Positions 18,184-25,471 of a DNA stretch of 25,471 bases are shown piece after piece. The notes beneath the pieces were generated by a model. It saw nothing but the letters and a program-made list of their open reading frames with translations, searched no databases and was not told where the DNA came from. Made by a program: the position numbers and the translations under genes. Source of the stretch: a virus; the IMG/VR virus record IMGVR_UViG_3300039106_000302, positions 1 through 25,471 of that record. The stretch is one strand, 5' to 3'. Within the stretch, counting starts at the first letter, position 1, and each line of letters starts with the position of its first letter.

Positions 18184-20512
18184 ACATTGCAAATCTAGTT
18201 TTAATATATCCAGCAAGCGTATTATCAGAATTTCTAACTGGAGATTTGACAACAGCATTTTGAGTTTGGTTATTAACTTGGGTAGGTGCACTAACAATTG
18301 TTGGTGCTGCCTGTTTAGCTGGAACTTTATCCATTGCTGCGTTTTGACCAGAAGTATTATAAATCTCAGTACCTTTAGATGATGGGGTTGGAGTGACTTG
18401 ATTAGGTTTAACAGCATTCGCTTTAACCATATCAGATTTAACTTGTTCTGCAGCTTCATTGTATGCATCACCATCTGAAGTTCCAGGGAATGATTTAGCT
18501 TCCTGATAATATTTCTTATAATTAGGATGTGATTTGATCTGATCAGTAGTTACACCTTTTAATGTTCCGCTAGAAGACTCTGTCGTAACAGTAGGTGTAG
18601 AATTTGTCATTGGTGCTTTTTTAACTGGTGCAGCTTGACTAGTTGATGGTGGTAGTTTAGATCCATTTTTAGCAATTTTTTCTGAAGCGTCTACTGCTTT
18701 ATCTAACTTATCAGAATCTACTGCGCCAAATCTTTCCATGGCATCTGCCATACGTTCAAGACCAGATGCTGCTTTCTCTATACCTGCTCCAGCTTTACCA
18801 ATTTTTTCTAATTGTTCTACTGGGCTATCTTGTCCAATTGATAAGAAGTTGGTAACCAAATTTTCCATTGCTGTTACCATACCAGCAGCACCAAATAATG
18901 CCATAGCTGCTCCAACGGCAACAATACCTGCAGCAACTCCTATCAATTCTGCACCACCAATATCTGCTAGACGTTGAAGCCCATCAGTAAATGCTGGCAT
19001 ACTTTCTGCAATATTCTCGAATGCTTTACTCAAAACCCAGATGGCAGAACCAAATACCAAAAATGCTGCAGCGGTAATAGCAATAGGTATAGCAAGTAAA
19101 GACATTGCTGCTAAACCTGCACCAAGCAATCCAATAACTACTACACCTTTCATTAGATCACCCCAATCCAACTCAGCAAAGTTGGCGAATGCTTTAGATA
19201 CTACCCATACTGCAGCTCCCATTGCCAATAATGCTGCAACTCCACCAGCAGTGCCATCTAATGCTTTAACTGCTAATGTTAACGCGCCAATTGCAATAAC
19301 ACCTTTTAGAATTCCAGAGAAATCAAGTTCAGCAAAGTTTGAGAATGCTTTGGAAGTTATCCAAAGAGCAGCACCAAGTGCAAGTAGAGATTCTACTCCA
19401 CCTTTAGCACCATCAAGAGCTTTAACTGCAACAACTAGAGCTCCCATTGCTAGGATACCCTTAAACATTCCACCCCAATCAACCTCTGCAAAGTTGGCGA
19501 ATGCTTTGGAAGTTATCCAAAGTGCTCCAGCAAGAGCTAATAATCCCTTCGCTGCACCACTTAGAGCTCCACCAGAACCTTTAAATGCGCTACCAATACC
19601 ACTTAAAATGCCACCTTTAGATTCTTTTTCCTCTTTAGGTTTAACATTATCTGCGTTTGCACCTCTGGTATTCTCTTCAATTTTACTTAGAAGTTCTGTT
19701 TGGTCTTCATTTGTTTGTGCCTGTTCAATTTCAGATTCAGACATATCATTTTCATCTGCTGCTTTAGATTTGATAGATTCTTTATCTTGGAAACGAACAT
19801 CGCTAGCAGAAAGTTTATCGGAAACTTCTTTACGTTGGTCTATCAACTCTTTAGGTGGGGTTAGCCCTGCCTTCTCGTATTCTGAGATTTGAGATTCTAT
19901 TTTTCTAGACTGTTTGACGTTTTTATTAGATTCTTCAACAATACCTTTGGCAGTTTCTTTATCAACACCAGTTGACTTGGAATACATATCGATTTGTTTA
20001 CGCTTCTCTTCTGATGCATCAGCCATTTGACTTAATAATCCAGTACCACCGCGTTTAGCAATACCTGTTTTATCTAAGAAACCTCTAGCAGAAAAGAAAT
20101 CTTTGAAGCTGTTTTTAATACCAGCGATTCTATCTCCCATAGTTTTATAGGTAGATGCATCTTTTGCCTTACCAGCTACATCTTTTGCCTGCTGTTCTAG
20201 GAGTTTATTACTTTTCTCGATAGCTTTTAACATTTTAATGATGTTAGCGTTTGCTCCATCACCAGTTTTATCAATTAAACCTTTCTTTAATTCTTCTTTA
20301 CTTAGAGATTCATCATTCTCAGATTTAATCGATTCTACTGTTTGAATGGTTTGCAGGATTTTATCTTGATGTAGAGATTTATTGGTCTGCGTCATCTCTT
20401 TTAGTTGAGCTATTGATATTCTCTCTTGAGAGTCGGCTGCAGATTTTTGATTTTCTGCAAGTCGTTTCTGCCCCTCAATGAGCTCTTCTAATGATAATCC
20501 TGATTTTGCCAT
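18182..20512 (-). CDS. Tape-measure-like tail protein
   Basis: The 776-residue protein has a long helical, charged N-terminal part (1-300), a hydrophobic middle with repeats and a low-complexity Thr/Pro/Ser C-terminal part ending in NSDNTLAGYIKTRFAM. The motif LWITSKAFANFAE(V/L)DW recurs at about 324-346, 376-398 and 428-450, a 52-residue period, with a diverged copy at 484-504. It follows gp26 and a gp51-like gene, as a hub or tape-measure gene (T4 gp29 position) would, and is the longest gene here. Hydrophobic helices in the tail lumen fit ejection. I cannot exclude another hub protein. Confidence 0.6.
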   Translation of the reverse strand: MAKSGLSLEELIEGQKRLAENQKSAADSQERISIAQLKEMTQTNKSLHQDKILQTIQTVESIKSENDESLSKEELKKGLIDKTGDGANANIIKMLKAIEKSNKLLEQQAKDVAGKAKDASTYKTMGDRIAGIKNSFKDFFSARGFLDKTGIAKRGGTGLLSQMADASEEKRKQIDMYSKSTGVDKETAKGIVEESNKNVKQSRKIESQISEYEKAGLTPPKELIDQRKEVSDKLSASDVRFQDKESIKSKAADENDMSESEIEQAQTNEDQTELLSKIEENTRGANADNVKPKEEKESKGGILSGIGSAFKGSGGALSGAAKGLLALAGALWITSKAFANFAEVDWGGMFKGILAMGALVVAVKALDGAKGGVESLLALGAALWITSKAFSNFAELDFSGILKGVIAIGALTLAVKALDGTAGGVAALLAMGAAVWVVSKAFANFAELDWGDLMKGVVVIGLLGAGLAAMSLLAIPIAITAAAFLVFGSAIWVLSKAFENIAESMPAFTDGLQRLADIGGAELIGVAAGIVAVGAAMALFGAAGMVTAMENLVTNFLSIGQDSPVEQLEKIGKAGAGIEKAASGLERMADAMERFGAVDSDKLDKAVDASEKIAKNGSKLPPSTSQAAPVKKAPMTNSTPTVTTESSSGTLKGVTTDQIKSHPNYKKYYQEAKSFPGTSDGDAYNEAAEQVKSDMVKANAVKPNQVTPTPSSKGTEIYNTSGQNAAMDKVPAKQAAPTIVSAPTQVNNQTQNAVVKSPVRNSDNTLAGYIKTRFAM

Positions 20513-20514
20513 TT

Positions 20515-20700
20515 TTATTTCCTGCTATTTTCTATTCGTTGTTTTTCTTCTTCTAAGTACTGAACCAACATAGCAACGTAAATCTCTCTCTCGAATGGTA
20601 TCATCATTTCAACATCTTCTAATGAATACTGGTGATACTGCATTAACGCAAAATTCATTTTATAGTAATTATAAAGTGACTCATGCGAGAGATTTATCAA
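20515..20700 (-). CDS. 51: gp51-like baseplate hub assembly protein
   Basis: The 61-residue product contains YSLEDVEMMIPFEREIYVAM followed by LVQYLEEEKQRIE. The MxPFEREIYVxxL block is typical of small assembly proteins placed between gp26 and the hub/tape genes in T4-type phages, usually called gp51-like. It is far shorter than T4 gp51. Start in an ATGA overlap with gp26; two bases separate it from the tape-measure gene. It may correspond to a tail assembly chaperone. Confidence 0.55.
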   Translation of the reverse strand: MINLSHESLYNYYKMNFALMQYHQYSLEDVEMMIPFEREIYVAMLVQYLEEEKQRIENSRK

Positions 20701-21410
20701 AAAAAACTGTTAAGTCCTTCTAAAACTTTATTATGAACTTTACCGCAAACTGGACATGCATATGTAATTTCTTGCTTAAGTCTTGGTATAGTTTCAAAAA
20801 ACTTCTGTACTTTAATGAACTGATCTGAAGTTAAGTTATTTAAAAATTCCATCAGTTCTTGTTTTGTTTGTTCCTTTGCGTGGAACACTTCACTTGATGT
20901 ATAGATAAAGTCAATACAATCTACAACAATACCAAATACACTTTCAATATCTGATTGATTTGCAGATTCTAGTTTTTTAATAACATCCATTGTTGGATAT
21001 TTTAATTGAATACCAACATCATCGAACAATTCAATTTTATTAGTGTGCTCTGCTGACTTCTCGACTTTAATAGTTGTCAAATCAATATTAACTTTAGCGA
21101 CAGCTTTTTCGTCTGTGCAAGTATCGCACTTTAAAAACAATTCTACAATTTCACCAACAGATTTTGCTCTGATTTGTGTGAAAATATATTCCAAATCGAA
21201 TGTGGCTAATTTATCTACATCAACCTCATCTTTAATACAAGATTTAATAACATCTTTAAGTGACTCTACCATCACCATCGGATCTTCAGATTGTTGTGCA
21301 ATCAATAAAGACTTCTCTTCTTTAATCAAAAACGGTCTATACTTAACTAACTTCTCCGTAGAAGGGATAGTGAGTGTATAGGTTGGTGTGCTATTAATAG
21401 GTAATGCCAT
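20697..21410 (-). CDS. 26: T4 gp26-like baseplate hub protein
   Basis: The 237-residue protein starts MALPINSTPTYTLTIPSTEK followed by KYRPFLIKEEKSLLIA, a signature of the T4 baseplate protein family containing gp26. Two Cys pairs, CDTC (95-98) and CPVC (219-222), could bind a zinc. It would serve in assembly of the central hub. Starts in a TAATG overlap with the terminase gene and ends in an ATGA overlap with the gp51-like gene. Confidence 0.9.
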   Translation of the reverse strand: MALPINSTPTYTLTIPSTEKLVKYRPFLIKEEKSLLIAQQSEDPMVMVESLKDVIKSCIKDEVDVDKLATFDLEYIFTQIRAKSVGEIVELFLKCDTCTDEKAVAKVNIDLTTIKVEKSAEHTNKIELFDDVGIQLKYPTMDVIKKLESANQSDIESVFGIVVDCIDFIYTSSEVFHAKEQTKQELMEFLNNLTSDQFIKVQKFFETIPRLKQEITYACPVCGKVHNKVLEGLNSFF

Positions 21411-21856
21411 TAGTTATCTCCCGAATTCATTTTGTTAATCATTTTGTTTAGTTCAGTTGTGCTACCAACGAAAATAGCATTGTTATTTGTTACATTTTTC
21501 GTTGAAATCTCTTCTTTTTTCTCTAATTTTCCATCTAATTTCTGTTTTTTCTCGTGTATTTCTAGAAGCTGGGCATTTACCTCAGAAAGTTGCTTAACTA
21601 GGTTGCCTACTACTTCGAATGCACGAGGATGCTCTGAAGATTTTGCAACCTCCAGAGCATGCATTAATGCTTCTTGTCCCTGAGCCAATAGACTATGAAG
21701 ATTAGCTCTAGTCTTATCATAGTCATAGTCTATTTTCTCGTTTTGTACTGATGTAGAAGGAACTACAACTTCTCCGCTACTAGCCATAATTACCTCACCT
21801 TGTTTCACAGGTTCCATGTCGAATACCTGTGATAAATTATTATCAATTTTAGTCAT
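21410..21856 (-). CDS. 16: T4 gp16-like small terminase subunit
   Basis: The 148-residue protein matches T4 gp16: YDYDKTRANLHSLLAQGQEA corresponds to DDYGVVRRNMHFQQQ, SSEHPRAFEVVGNLVKQLSE to the DSPRHMEVFATLMGQM helix, and NNAIFVGSTTELNKMI to NATVFMGSPTEL. The protein recognises DNA and regulates the large terminase gp17 during packaging. The central long helices form the oligomerisation hairpin. It overlaps the genes on both sides (TAATG). Confidence 0.9.
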   Translation of the reverse strand: MTKIDNNLSQVFDMEPVKQGEVIMASSGEVVVPSTSVQNEKIDYDYDKTRANLHSLLAQGQEALMHALEVAKSSEHPRAFEVVGNLVKQLSEVNAQLLEIHEKKQKLDGKLEKKEEISTKNVTNNNAIFVGSTTELNKMINKMNSGDN

Positions 21857-22326
21857 TAAAAGTTAGGTTTCTTTCTAGTTGGTTTACCACTTGTATTTAG
21901 TGGCGCAGTTGGAACGTCTTCAACCACAGGTGGTGTTGGAACATTTACAACTGGTGTTACTGGAGCTGGAGTAGGCACACTGTATGATGGCTCAACGACT
22001 GGTGCTGGTTGAGAAATCATAACTGGTGCCTCAGGCTTTGGGTCTGCAGCACCATTAATTTTCTCTTGACCACGTGACCATGCTGAGATACCTAAAATAG
22101 CACCCATGGCGATATGATACATACCACCACCTTGTAGTGTTAGAGGTGTCCACATACCTACTGCTTGACCTGGATTCCAGAACTGTAATAGGTTAAATAG
22201 AATTGGTCCAAGAATAAAGTCAAAAATACACGTTGCCATGTAAGTCCAACCCATGGCAGGACGCCATTTCTTAACCATCCAATCTTCTTGCGCTACTTTT
22301 AAATCTTTCATTTCTTGATTTGCCAT
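21856..22326 (-). CDS. Holin-like membrane protein with Pro-rich tail
   Basis: The 156-residue product (start at MANQEMKD, with AGAGGA upstream) has KKWRPAMGWTYMATCIFDFI and a second hydrophobic region, then GGGMYHIAMGAILGISAWSR and GQEKING, the arrangement of three-span holins of gene-transfer-agent type (RP.. first helix, G..H.A.GA...GISAW last helix). A long Pro/Val/Ala-rich tail (about 80-150) follows. It could release endolysin at lysis. Its place among structural genes is known for such genes in marine T4-type phages. The longer upstream frame overlaps the previous gene and is unlikely. Confidence 0.6.
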   Translation of the reverse strand: MANQEMKDLKVAQEDWMVKKWRPAMGWTYMATCIFDFILGPILFNLLQFWNPGQAVGMWTPLTLQGGGMYHIAMGAILGISAWSRGQEKINGAADPKPEAPVMISQPAPVVEPSYSVPTPAPVTPVVNVPTPPVVEDVPTAPLNTSGKPTRKKPNF

Positions 22327-22336
22327 TTTAATTCCT

Positions 22337-22999
22337 CTAAAATCTTGGGTATACCTGATTAGTTTCCACATTAAAGTTTGGTGCAGCTGCACTATCATTA
22401 AATGGATCGTTTTGTGGTTGTTGTTGAATAATTTCTTCTTGATTTACAACTAATCCACTACTACCTTCTATCACTTTATCAGATCTCCAATATCTGTAAT
22501 TCATAGACACTTGAAGTTTCATCACATCACGTGACGCATAGTCCATGTTAATTTGAGCTACAGATTTTGGATAGCATTCATATAGTTTAACATTATATCT
22601 GGATTCGTCATCTCTGTCATCAACAAAGATATCGATGTCTGTTGTATATTCATTATAATAATTAAATTGGCGAGTTACTGGATCTTGTATAGAATTGATC
22701 CAAGTATCGAATAAAAATTTAGAACCCATTGAGTTATCAACCATGAAAGTCATAGTGATATTATCAAAAGTTCTTTCATAAGGCATTTCTCTAAACTCAC
22801 CATATGTTCTAGCCTGTTGAGTGGAGATAGACATTCCTGGGAGAGTTAAACCTTCGCATTGCATAGCAACGGTTCTAAGGTCTCCGAGATAATCTATGGT
22901 TCTAATAATAGAAGGTAAGGCAAATTCTACAGAGAATCTGTTGGTTGTCATCAACCCCTTATCTCTTACGGATGCAATAAATTCGTTTAGTGTACTCAT
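22337..22999 (-). CDS. Tail-tube-family protein (gp19/gp54-like)
   Basis: The 220-residue protein has features of the phage tail-tube fold: NRFSVEFALPS near the N-terminus, LTLPGMSI, PYERTFDNITMTFMVDNSMG and FDTWINSIQDPVTRQFNYYN, then YNVKLYECYPKSVAQINMDY and the strand VMKLQVSMNYRYW. T4 gp19 (tube) and gp54 (tube initiator) share this layout, and WVNSVQDPVTG is found in gp54, which makes gp54 the better guess. The last 45 residues are Gln/Asn/Pro-rich and extra. Starts in an ATGA overlap with the previous gene. Confidence 0.75.
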   Translation of the reverse strand: MSTLNEFIASVRDKGLMTTNRFSVEFALPSIIRTIDYLGDLRTVAMQCEGLTLPGMSISTQQARTYGEFREMPYERTFDNITMTFMVDNSMGSKFLFDTWINSIQDPVTRQFNYYNEYTTDIDIFVDDRDDESRYNVKLYECYPKSVAQINMDYASRDVMKLQVSMNYRYWRSDKVIEGSSGLVVNQEEIIQQQPQNDPFNDSAAAPNFNVETNQVYPRF

Positions 23000-23592
23000 T
23001 TTCTCATAATTCTCTTAGAGTCTTGCCATACTTGTTGTTTATTAGCACCAACGAATTGTTCCACTGGAAGCATCATGGCAGTTGCCCAGTCATTGGCTAT
23101 AACTTTCTTAAATGGTGATTTTACATGCTCGCTTAAATACTGTTTAATACAAGGTTGTGCTGCTCTGAATTTAGAAACACCATCAATTAAAGCCCATGAA
23201 TATTTAATTCTTGTAGTTTCATCCATATTTTTATTAGTTGCAAAATAAGTTAGCTTATCTAATAATTGAACTCGAAATTGATATGGCAAATAATGCATAT
23301 TCAATCCCATAAATCCATCAGGAGTCTTTTTGTATGGGAGTAGAAGTGGGAATCTATCCCAGTATGGTAATGTATCTTTATGTTTAGCATCATAGAAAAA
23401 CATATACATATTTCCAGGAATAATAGTTGCAGTTAGTGTATCTGACTGCGACTTCATTACTCTATTTGGAGTAACTCCCTGTCTTCGAATTAGGTTAACC
23501 TGTTGTTCAAACCAGTCTTGTGATTTACGTGCAGATGCCTTCAGATTATACTGATTACGTTTAAATACATCCAATAAGGTTTCTGTTTTCAT
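22996..23592 (-). CDS. Unknown virion-type protein of T4-like phages
   Basis: The 198-residue protein contains ATIIPGNMYMFFYDAKHKDT, PYWDRFPLLLPYKKTPDGF and GLNMHYLPYQFRVQLLDKL, a pattern I know from conserved proteins lying among structural genes of marine T4-type phages. No reliable function is attached; a capsid-associated or DNA-end role has no direct support here. No SD is visible before the ATG; a late-box-like CATAAATA (23597-23604, minus) is only four bases from the start, too close to serve it with a leader. Confidence 0.8.
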   Translation of the reverse strand: MKTETLLDVFKRNQYNLKASARKSQDWFEQQVNLIRRQGVTPNRVMKSQSDTLTATIIPGNMYMFFYDAKHKDTLPYWDRFPLLLPYKKTPDGFMGLNMHYLPYQFRVQLLDKLTYFATNKNMDETTRIKYSWALIDGVSKFRAAQPCIKQYLSEHVKSPFKKVIANDWATAMMLPVEQFVGANKQQVWQDSKRIMRK

Positions 23593-23627
23593 CTATTATT
23601 TATGTTTTAATTTGCAAGAAGATATAC

Positions 23628-23656
23628 TTGTTTTTTATTTGTCGATGGTGTATAAT
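23628..23656 (+). promoter_or_regulatory. Phage promoter facing antisense, TTGTTT-17-TATAAT
   Basis: TTGTTT (23628-23633), spacer TTTATTTGTCGATGGTG, TATAAT (23651-23656). Twelve of the 17 spacer bases equal those of the 9006 promoter. It lies between two minus-strand genes and points into the gp4 gene from its 3' side. Confidence 0.65.
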
Positions 23657-23677
23657 CAACGGTGTCTGGGGTTGATA

Positions 23678-24115
23678 TTAGATACCTAAATCTTTCTCTG
23701 TAATTATCTTAAATTCCCATCCTCTGTCTTTTGCATATTCTGTTGCTGCTTTCCATTTAGATTGGTTCTTAATGAATGTAAGGGATTCTGTAAGATATCG
23801 TTTAGTTTGTCTTCCAGGAAATTTAGGTGGAGAGGTTTGAATTAGAGGTTTTACTTCTACAAGATAAGTTTTAGTATTACCATCTCTGCTTAATACTTGT
23901 ATTTTAAAATCTACAAAATACCTATGTAGTCTATTATCTGTTCCGCATCTATAAGGGATAACAGTTTCTTCAGAAGAATATTTGAGGATGTTGGGGCTGG
24001 AGTCACACCAATTTAAGAATTTTAATTCCCAAGAAGATCTATAAATTATATTTGTGTGGTCTCCCGAATATTTTTCGGGATGCTTTGGTTTGTATTTTCC
24101 TTGGTGGTACTTCAT
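23678..24115 (-). CDS. 4: T4 gp4-like head completion nuclease
   Basis: The 145-residue protein matches T4 gp4: GKYKPKHPEKYSGDHTNIIY, RSSWELKFLNWCDSSPNILK, EETVIPY, then YFVDFKIQ (Asp69) and LVEVKP (Glu87, Lys89). The E..D..ExK order is that of TnsA-type PD-(D/E)XK nucleases. gp4 acts in finishing DNA-filled heads before tail joining. Its length is near T4's 150. It is the first gene of the minus-strand late operon and is preceded by an exact late box. Confidence 0.9.
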   Translation of the reverse strand: MKYHQGKYKPKHPEKYSGDHTNIIYRSSWELKFLNWCDSSPNILKYSSEETVIPYRCGTDNRLHRYFVDFKIQVLSRDGNTKTYLVEVKPLIQTSPPKFPGRQTKRYLTESLTFIKNQSKWKAATEYAKDRGWEFKIITEKDLGI

Positions 24116-24122
24116 TTTTGCT

Positions 24123-24130
24123 TATAAATA
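24123..24130 (+). promoter_or_regulatory. T4-type late promoter box for gp48
   Basis: Exact TATAAATA; expected start near 24136, 32 bases before gp48, which has an AAAAGG SD at 24157-24162. Confidence 0.8.
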
Positions 24131-24149
24131 ATACATAATTATAATTATC

Positions 24150-24157
24150 TATTTATA
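24150..24157 (-). promoter_or_regulatory. T4-type late promoter box for gp4 operon
   Basis: The plus strand reads TATTTATA, so the minus strand has exact TATAAATA; expected start near 24144, 29 bases before the gp4 ATG. Confidence 0.8.
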
Positions 24158-24167
24158 AAAGGCTACC

Positions 24168-25328
24168 ATGGCTGAAGATTATATCCCGTCCCACTTAAAA
24201 GCTAATAACGCTAAAGATAAAGTTGGAGATACTCTCTACGACATCAAACAGATTCGTGGTACTAGAACATCATTCAACGAGAAGGGTGACTATAAAGTAG
24301 ATAATCTAATGTACCCGACAGATCTGTTGAGTGCTAATACCAATGAAAAATACACCAGAACTGGTAATACTGAATATGGAAATAACTATATTGTATTCTA
24401 TATTAATATCAACGAAAGTTCTAAACTCCTAACAGACAAATATCAAAAAGACCATAATACTACTGTTGCAGATTGGTCCGCAAACGATAAAGATAGAATT
24501 GTTGGTCAAAAAATGACTGCAGTAGATGCTGGAATTGGTTCTGGTATTGAAGGTGCAATTGCTGGTGGTGCATTAAAGGGTGATGTTACTGGGGCAGCAC
24601 AAGGTGGCGCAATTGCTGCAGTTGGAGTTGGGGCTATTGCTTCTCAAACTGCAACATTTACTAGACAGATGAAACGTTTAACAGCTGCCGTTGCTTTGCA
24701 TACACCAAATCAATTATCTGCCAGATACGGTATGCAGTGGTCTGAAGAAGATACTAACATGTTCCAGATGGCCAAATATGGTGCTGAAGGTTTAGCTAAA
24801 GCTGTATCAGAATTTGCAGATCCAAATAGAGAAGTTAGTCAGCAAACGAAAGACCAATTAGGTGGAGTTGCTGCAGCTATTTCTTTAAATACAGTTCCAG
24901 GTAAAGCTGCAATCTCTGCTATTACTGGGTTAGCTGCAAATCCTAAAAAGGAACAGGTATTTAAGGGTGTAGATTTTAGAAACTTCACTTTTGAATATCA
25001 ATTCTACCCAAAATCTGCACAAGAATATCAAAACGTTCAAAATATCATTTACTTATTTAAGTTACATATGCATCCAGAATATAAAGATGCTGACAATTTC
25101 TTGTTTATGTATCCTTCAGAATTTGACATTGTGCACTATAATGGTATTGATGAAAACTTTAATTTACCAAGACATACATCTTGCGTTTTAACAGAGATGG
25201 TTGTTAATTATGCTCCACAGTCACAGTTTACTAGTTTTGCTGGCGGTAAACCTACACAAATTAACATTACATTATCGTTTAAAGAACTTTCTATTCTTAC
25301 TAAAGAACGTATTCAGGAAGGTTACTAA
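24168..25328 (+). CDS. 48: T4 gp48-like baseplate tail-tube cap
   Basis: The 386-residue protein has the gp48 C-terminal domain: DFRNFTFEYQFYPKSAQEYQ, VQNIIYLFKLHMHPEYKDAD, FLFMYPSEFDIVHYNGIDEN, LPRHTSCVLTEMVVNYAPQ and PTQINITLSFKELSIL. The middle holds a Gly/Ala-rich hydrophobic stretch (about 120-165). T4 gp48 (364 residues) sits on top of the baseplate and starts tube polymerisation with gp54. SD AAAAGG five bases before the ATG. Its stop overlaps the start of gp53 (TAATG). Confidence 0.9.
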   Translation: MAEDYIPSHLKANNAKDKVGDTLYDIKQIRGTRTSFNEKGDYKVDNLMYPTDLLSANTNEKYTRTGNTEYGNNYIVFYININESSKLLTDKYQKDHNTTVADWSANDKDRIVGQKMTAVDAGIGSGIEGAIAGGALKGDVTGAAQGGAIAAVGVGAIASQTATFTRQMKRLTAAVALHTPNQLSARYGMQWSEEDTNMFQMAKYGAEGLAKAVSEFADPNREVSQQTKDQLGGVAAAISLNTVPGKAAISAITGLAANPKKEQVFKGVDFRNFTFEYQFYPKSAQEYQNVQNIIYLFKLHMHPEYKDADNFLFMYPSEFDIVHYNGIDENFNLPRHTSCVLTEMVVNYAPQSQFTSFAGGKPTQINITLSFKELSILTKERIQEGY

Positions 25329-25471
25329 TGTATTTTAATAATTTCGATAAGATTTACTATGACTTTGAGATTAATGGAGAGCGTAAACTCTTTGTTGTTT
25401 CAGATATCACTAAAAACGTTAGAATTAGAAAAGAGATTCTAGCTAATATTACATTATACGATGAATATGAT
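25328..25471 (+). CDS. 53: gp53-like baseplate wedge protein, 3' end cut by window
   Basis: The 48 visible residues start MYFNNFDKIYYDFEINGERK and continue VVSDITKNVRIRKEILANIT, matching the N-terminal (M.F..FD.I.Y...G....V.DI...V) part of gp53 wedge proteins from T4-type phages. gp53 joins wedges to the hub. It begins within the stop of gp48, so both are translated together. The frame is open to the window end. Confidence 0.75.
   Translation, partial: MYFNNFDKIYYDFEINGERKLFVVSDITKNVRIRKEILANITLYDEYD

Noticed and set aside
19041-19892. Long plus-strand open frame (283 codons) rich in Ala, Pro, Thr and Ser
   Set aside because: It is the mirror of the repeat-rich tape-measure-like gene on the minus strand; it has no SD, no promoter and a composition expected from antisense of Ala/Gly/Lys codons.
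23597-23604. CATAAATA on the minus strand as late promoter for the 22996-23592 gene
   Set aside because: By T4 geometry transcription would begin within the start codon; one base also differs from the consensus.

Overview
The window is part of the genome of a T4-type myovirus with low-GC DNA. The host is probably a Gram-negative bacterium, because the phage encodes a signal-peptide-bearing outer-membrane beta-barrel protein, lipoproteins with lipoboxes and a GroES-like co-chaperonin. The T4 kinship rests on recognisable gp32 (ssDNA-binding protein), gp59 (helicase loader), gp33 (late-transcription co-activator), gp16 (small terminase), gp26, gp4, gp48 and gp53 homologues, and on exact T4-type late promoter boxes (TATAAATA). 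All identifications come from reading motifs by eye; no database search was run.

Layout. (1) 1-5073, plus strand: the end of an unknown gene, a PhoH-like ATPase, a GH19 endolysin, a PD-(D/E)XK exonuclease, a GroES-like protein, small membrane and secreted proteins, an outer-membrane beta-barrel, a SleB-type cell-wall hydrolase and a ClpP-like protease that overlaps it. (2) 5090-10655: a large tRNA array of 25 recognisable tRNAs that together cover all 20 standard amino acids. It is interspersed with a few genes (tyrosine-phosphatase-like protein, metallophosphoesterase, HNH endonuclease, small unknowns) and with several structured RNA segments that are not tRNAs, one of which ends in an acceptor-like stem plus CCA. 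(3) 10661-16190: a hypervariable run of small genes, many unknown or membrane-bound, plus an SPFH lipoprotein and a second metallophosphoesterase. (4) 15941-18142: the gp33, gp59 and gp32 replication/transcription block. (5) 18182-24115, minus strand: a tightly overlapped late structural operon (gp4, unknown virion-type protein, tail-tube-family protein, holin-like protein, gp16, gp26, gp51-like protein, tape-measure-like protein). (6) 24168-25471, plus strand: gp48 and the start of gp53.

Regulation is unusually legible. A family of near-identical sigma70-type promoters (TTTACT or a variant, exactly 17 bp, TATAAT) precedes the small-gene units and tRNA blocks; at least ten clear members face right. 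One further member lies between two minus-strand structural genes and faces antisense. Exact TATAAATA boxes stand upstream of gp4 and gp48, facing each other, and in front of a short transcription unit at 5269-5463. The phage's own gp33-like protein fits use of these late boxes. Three intrinsic terminators are visible, at 3870-3890, 5427-5460 and between the convergent gp32 and tape-measure genes.
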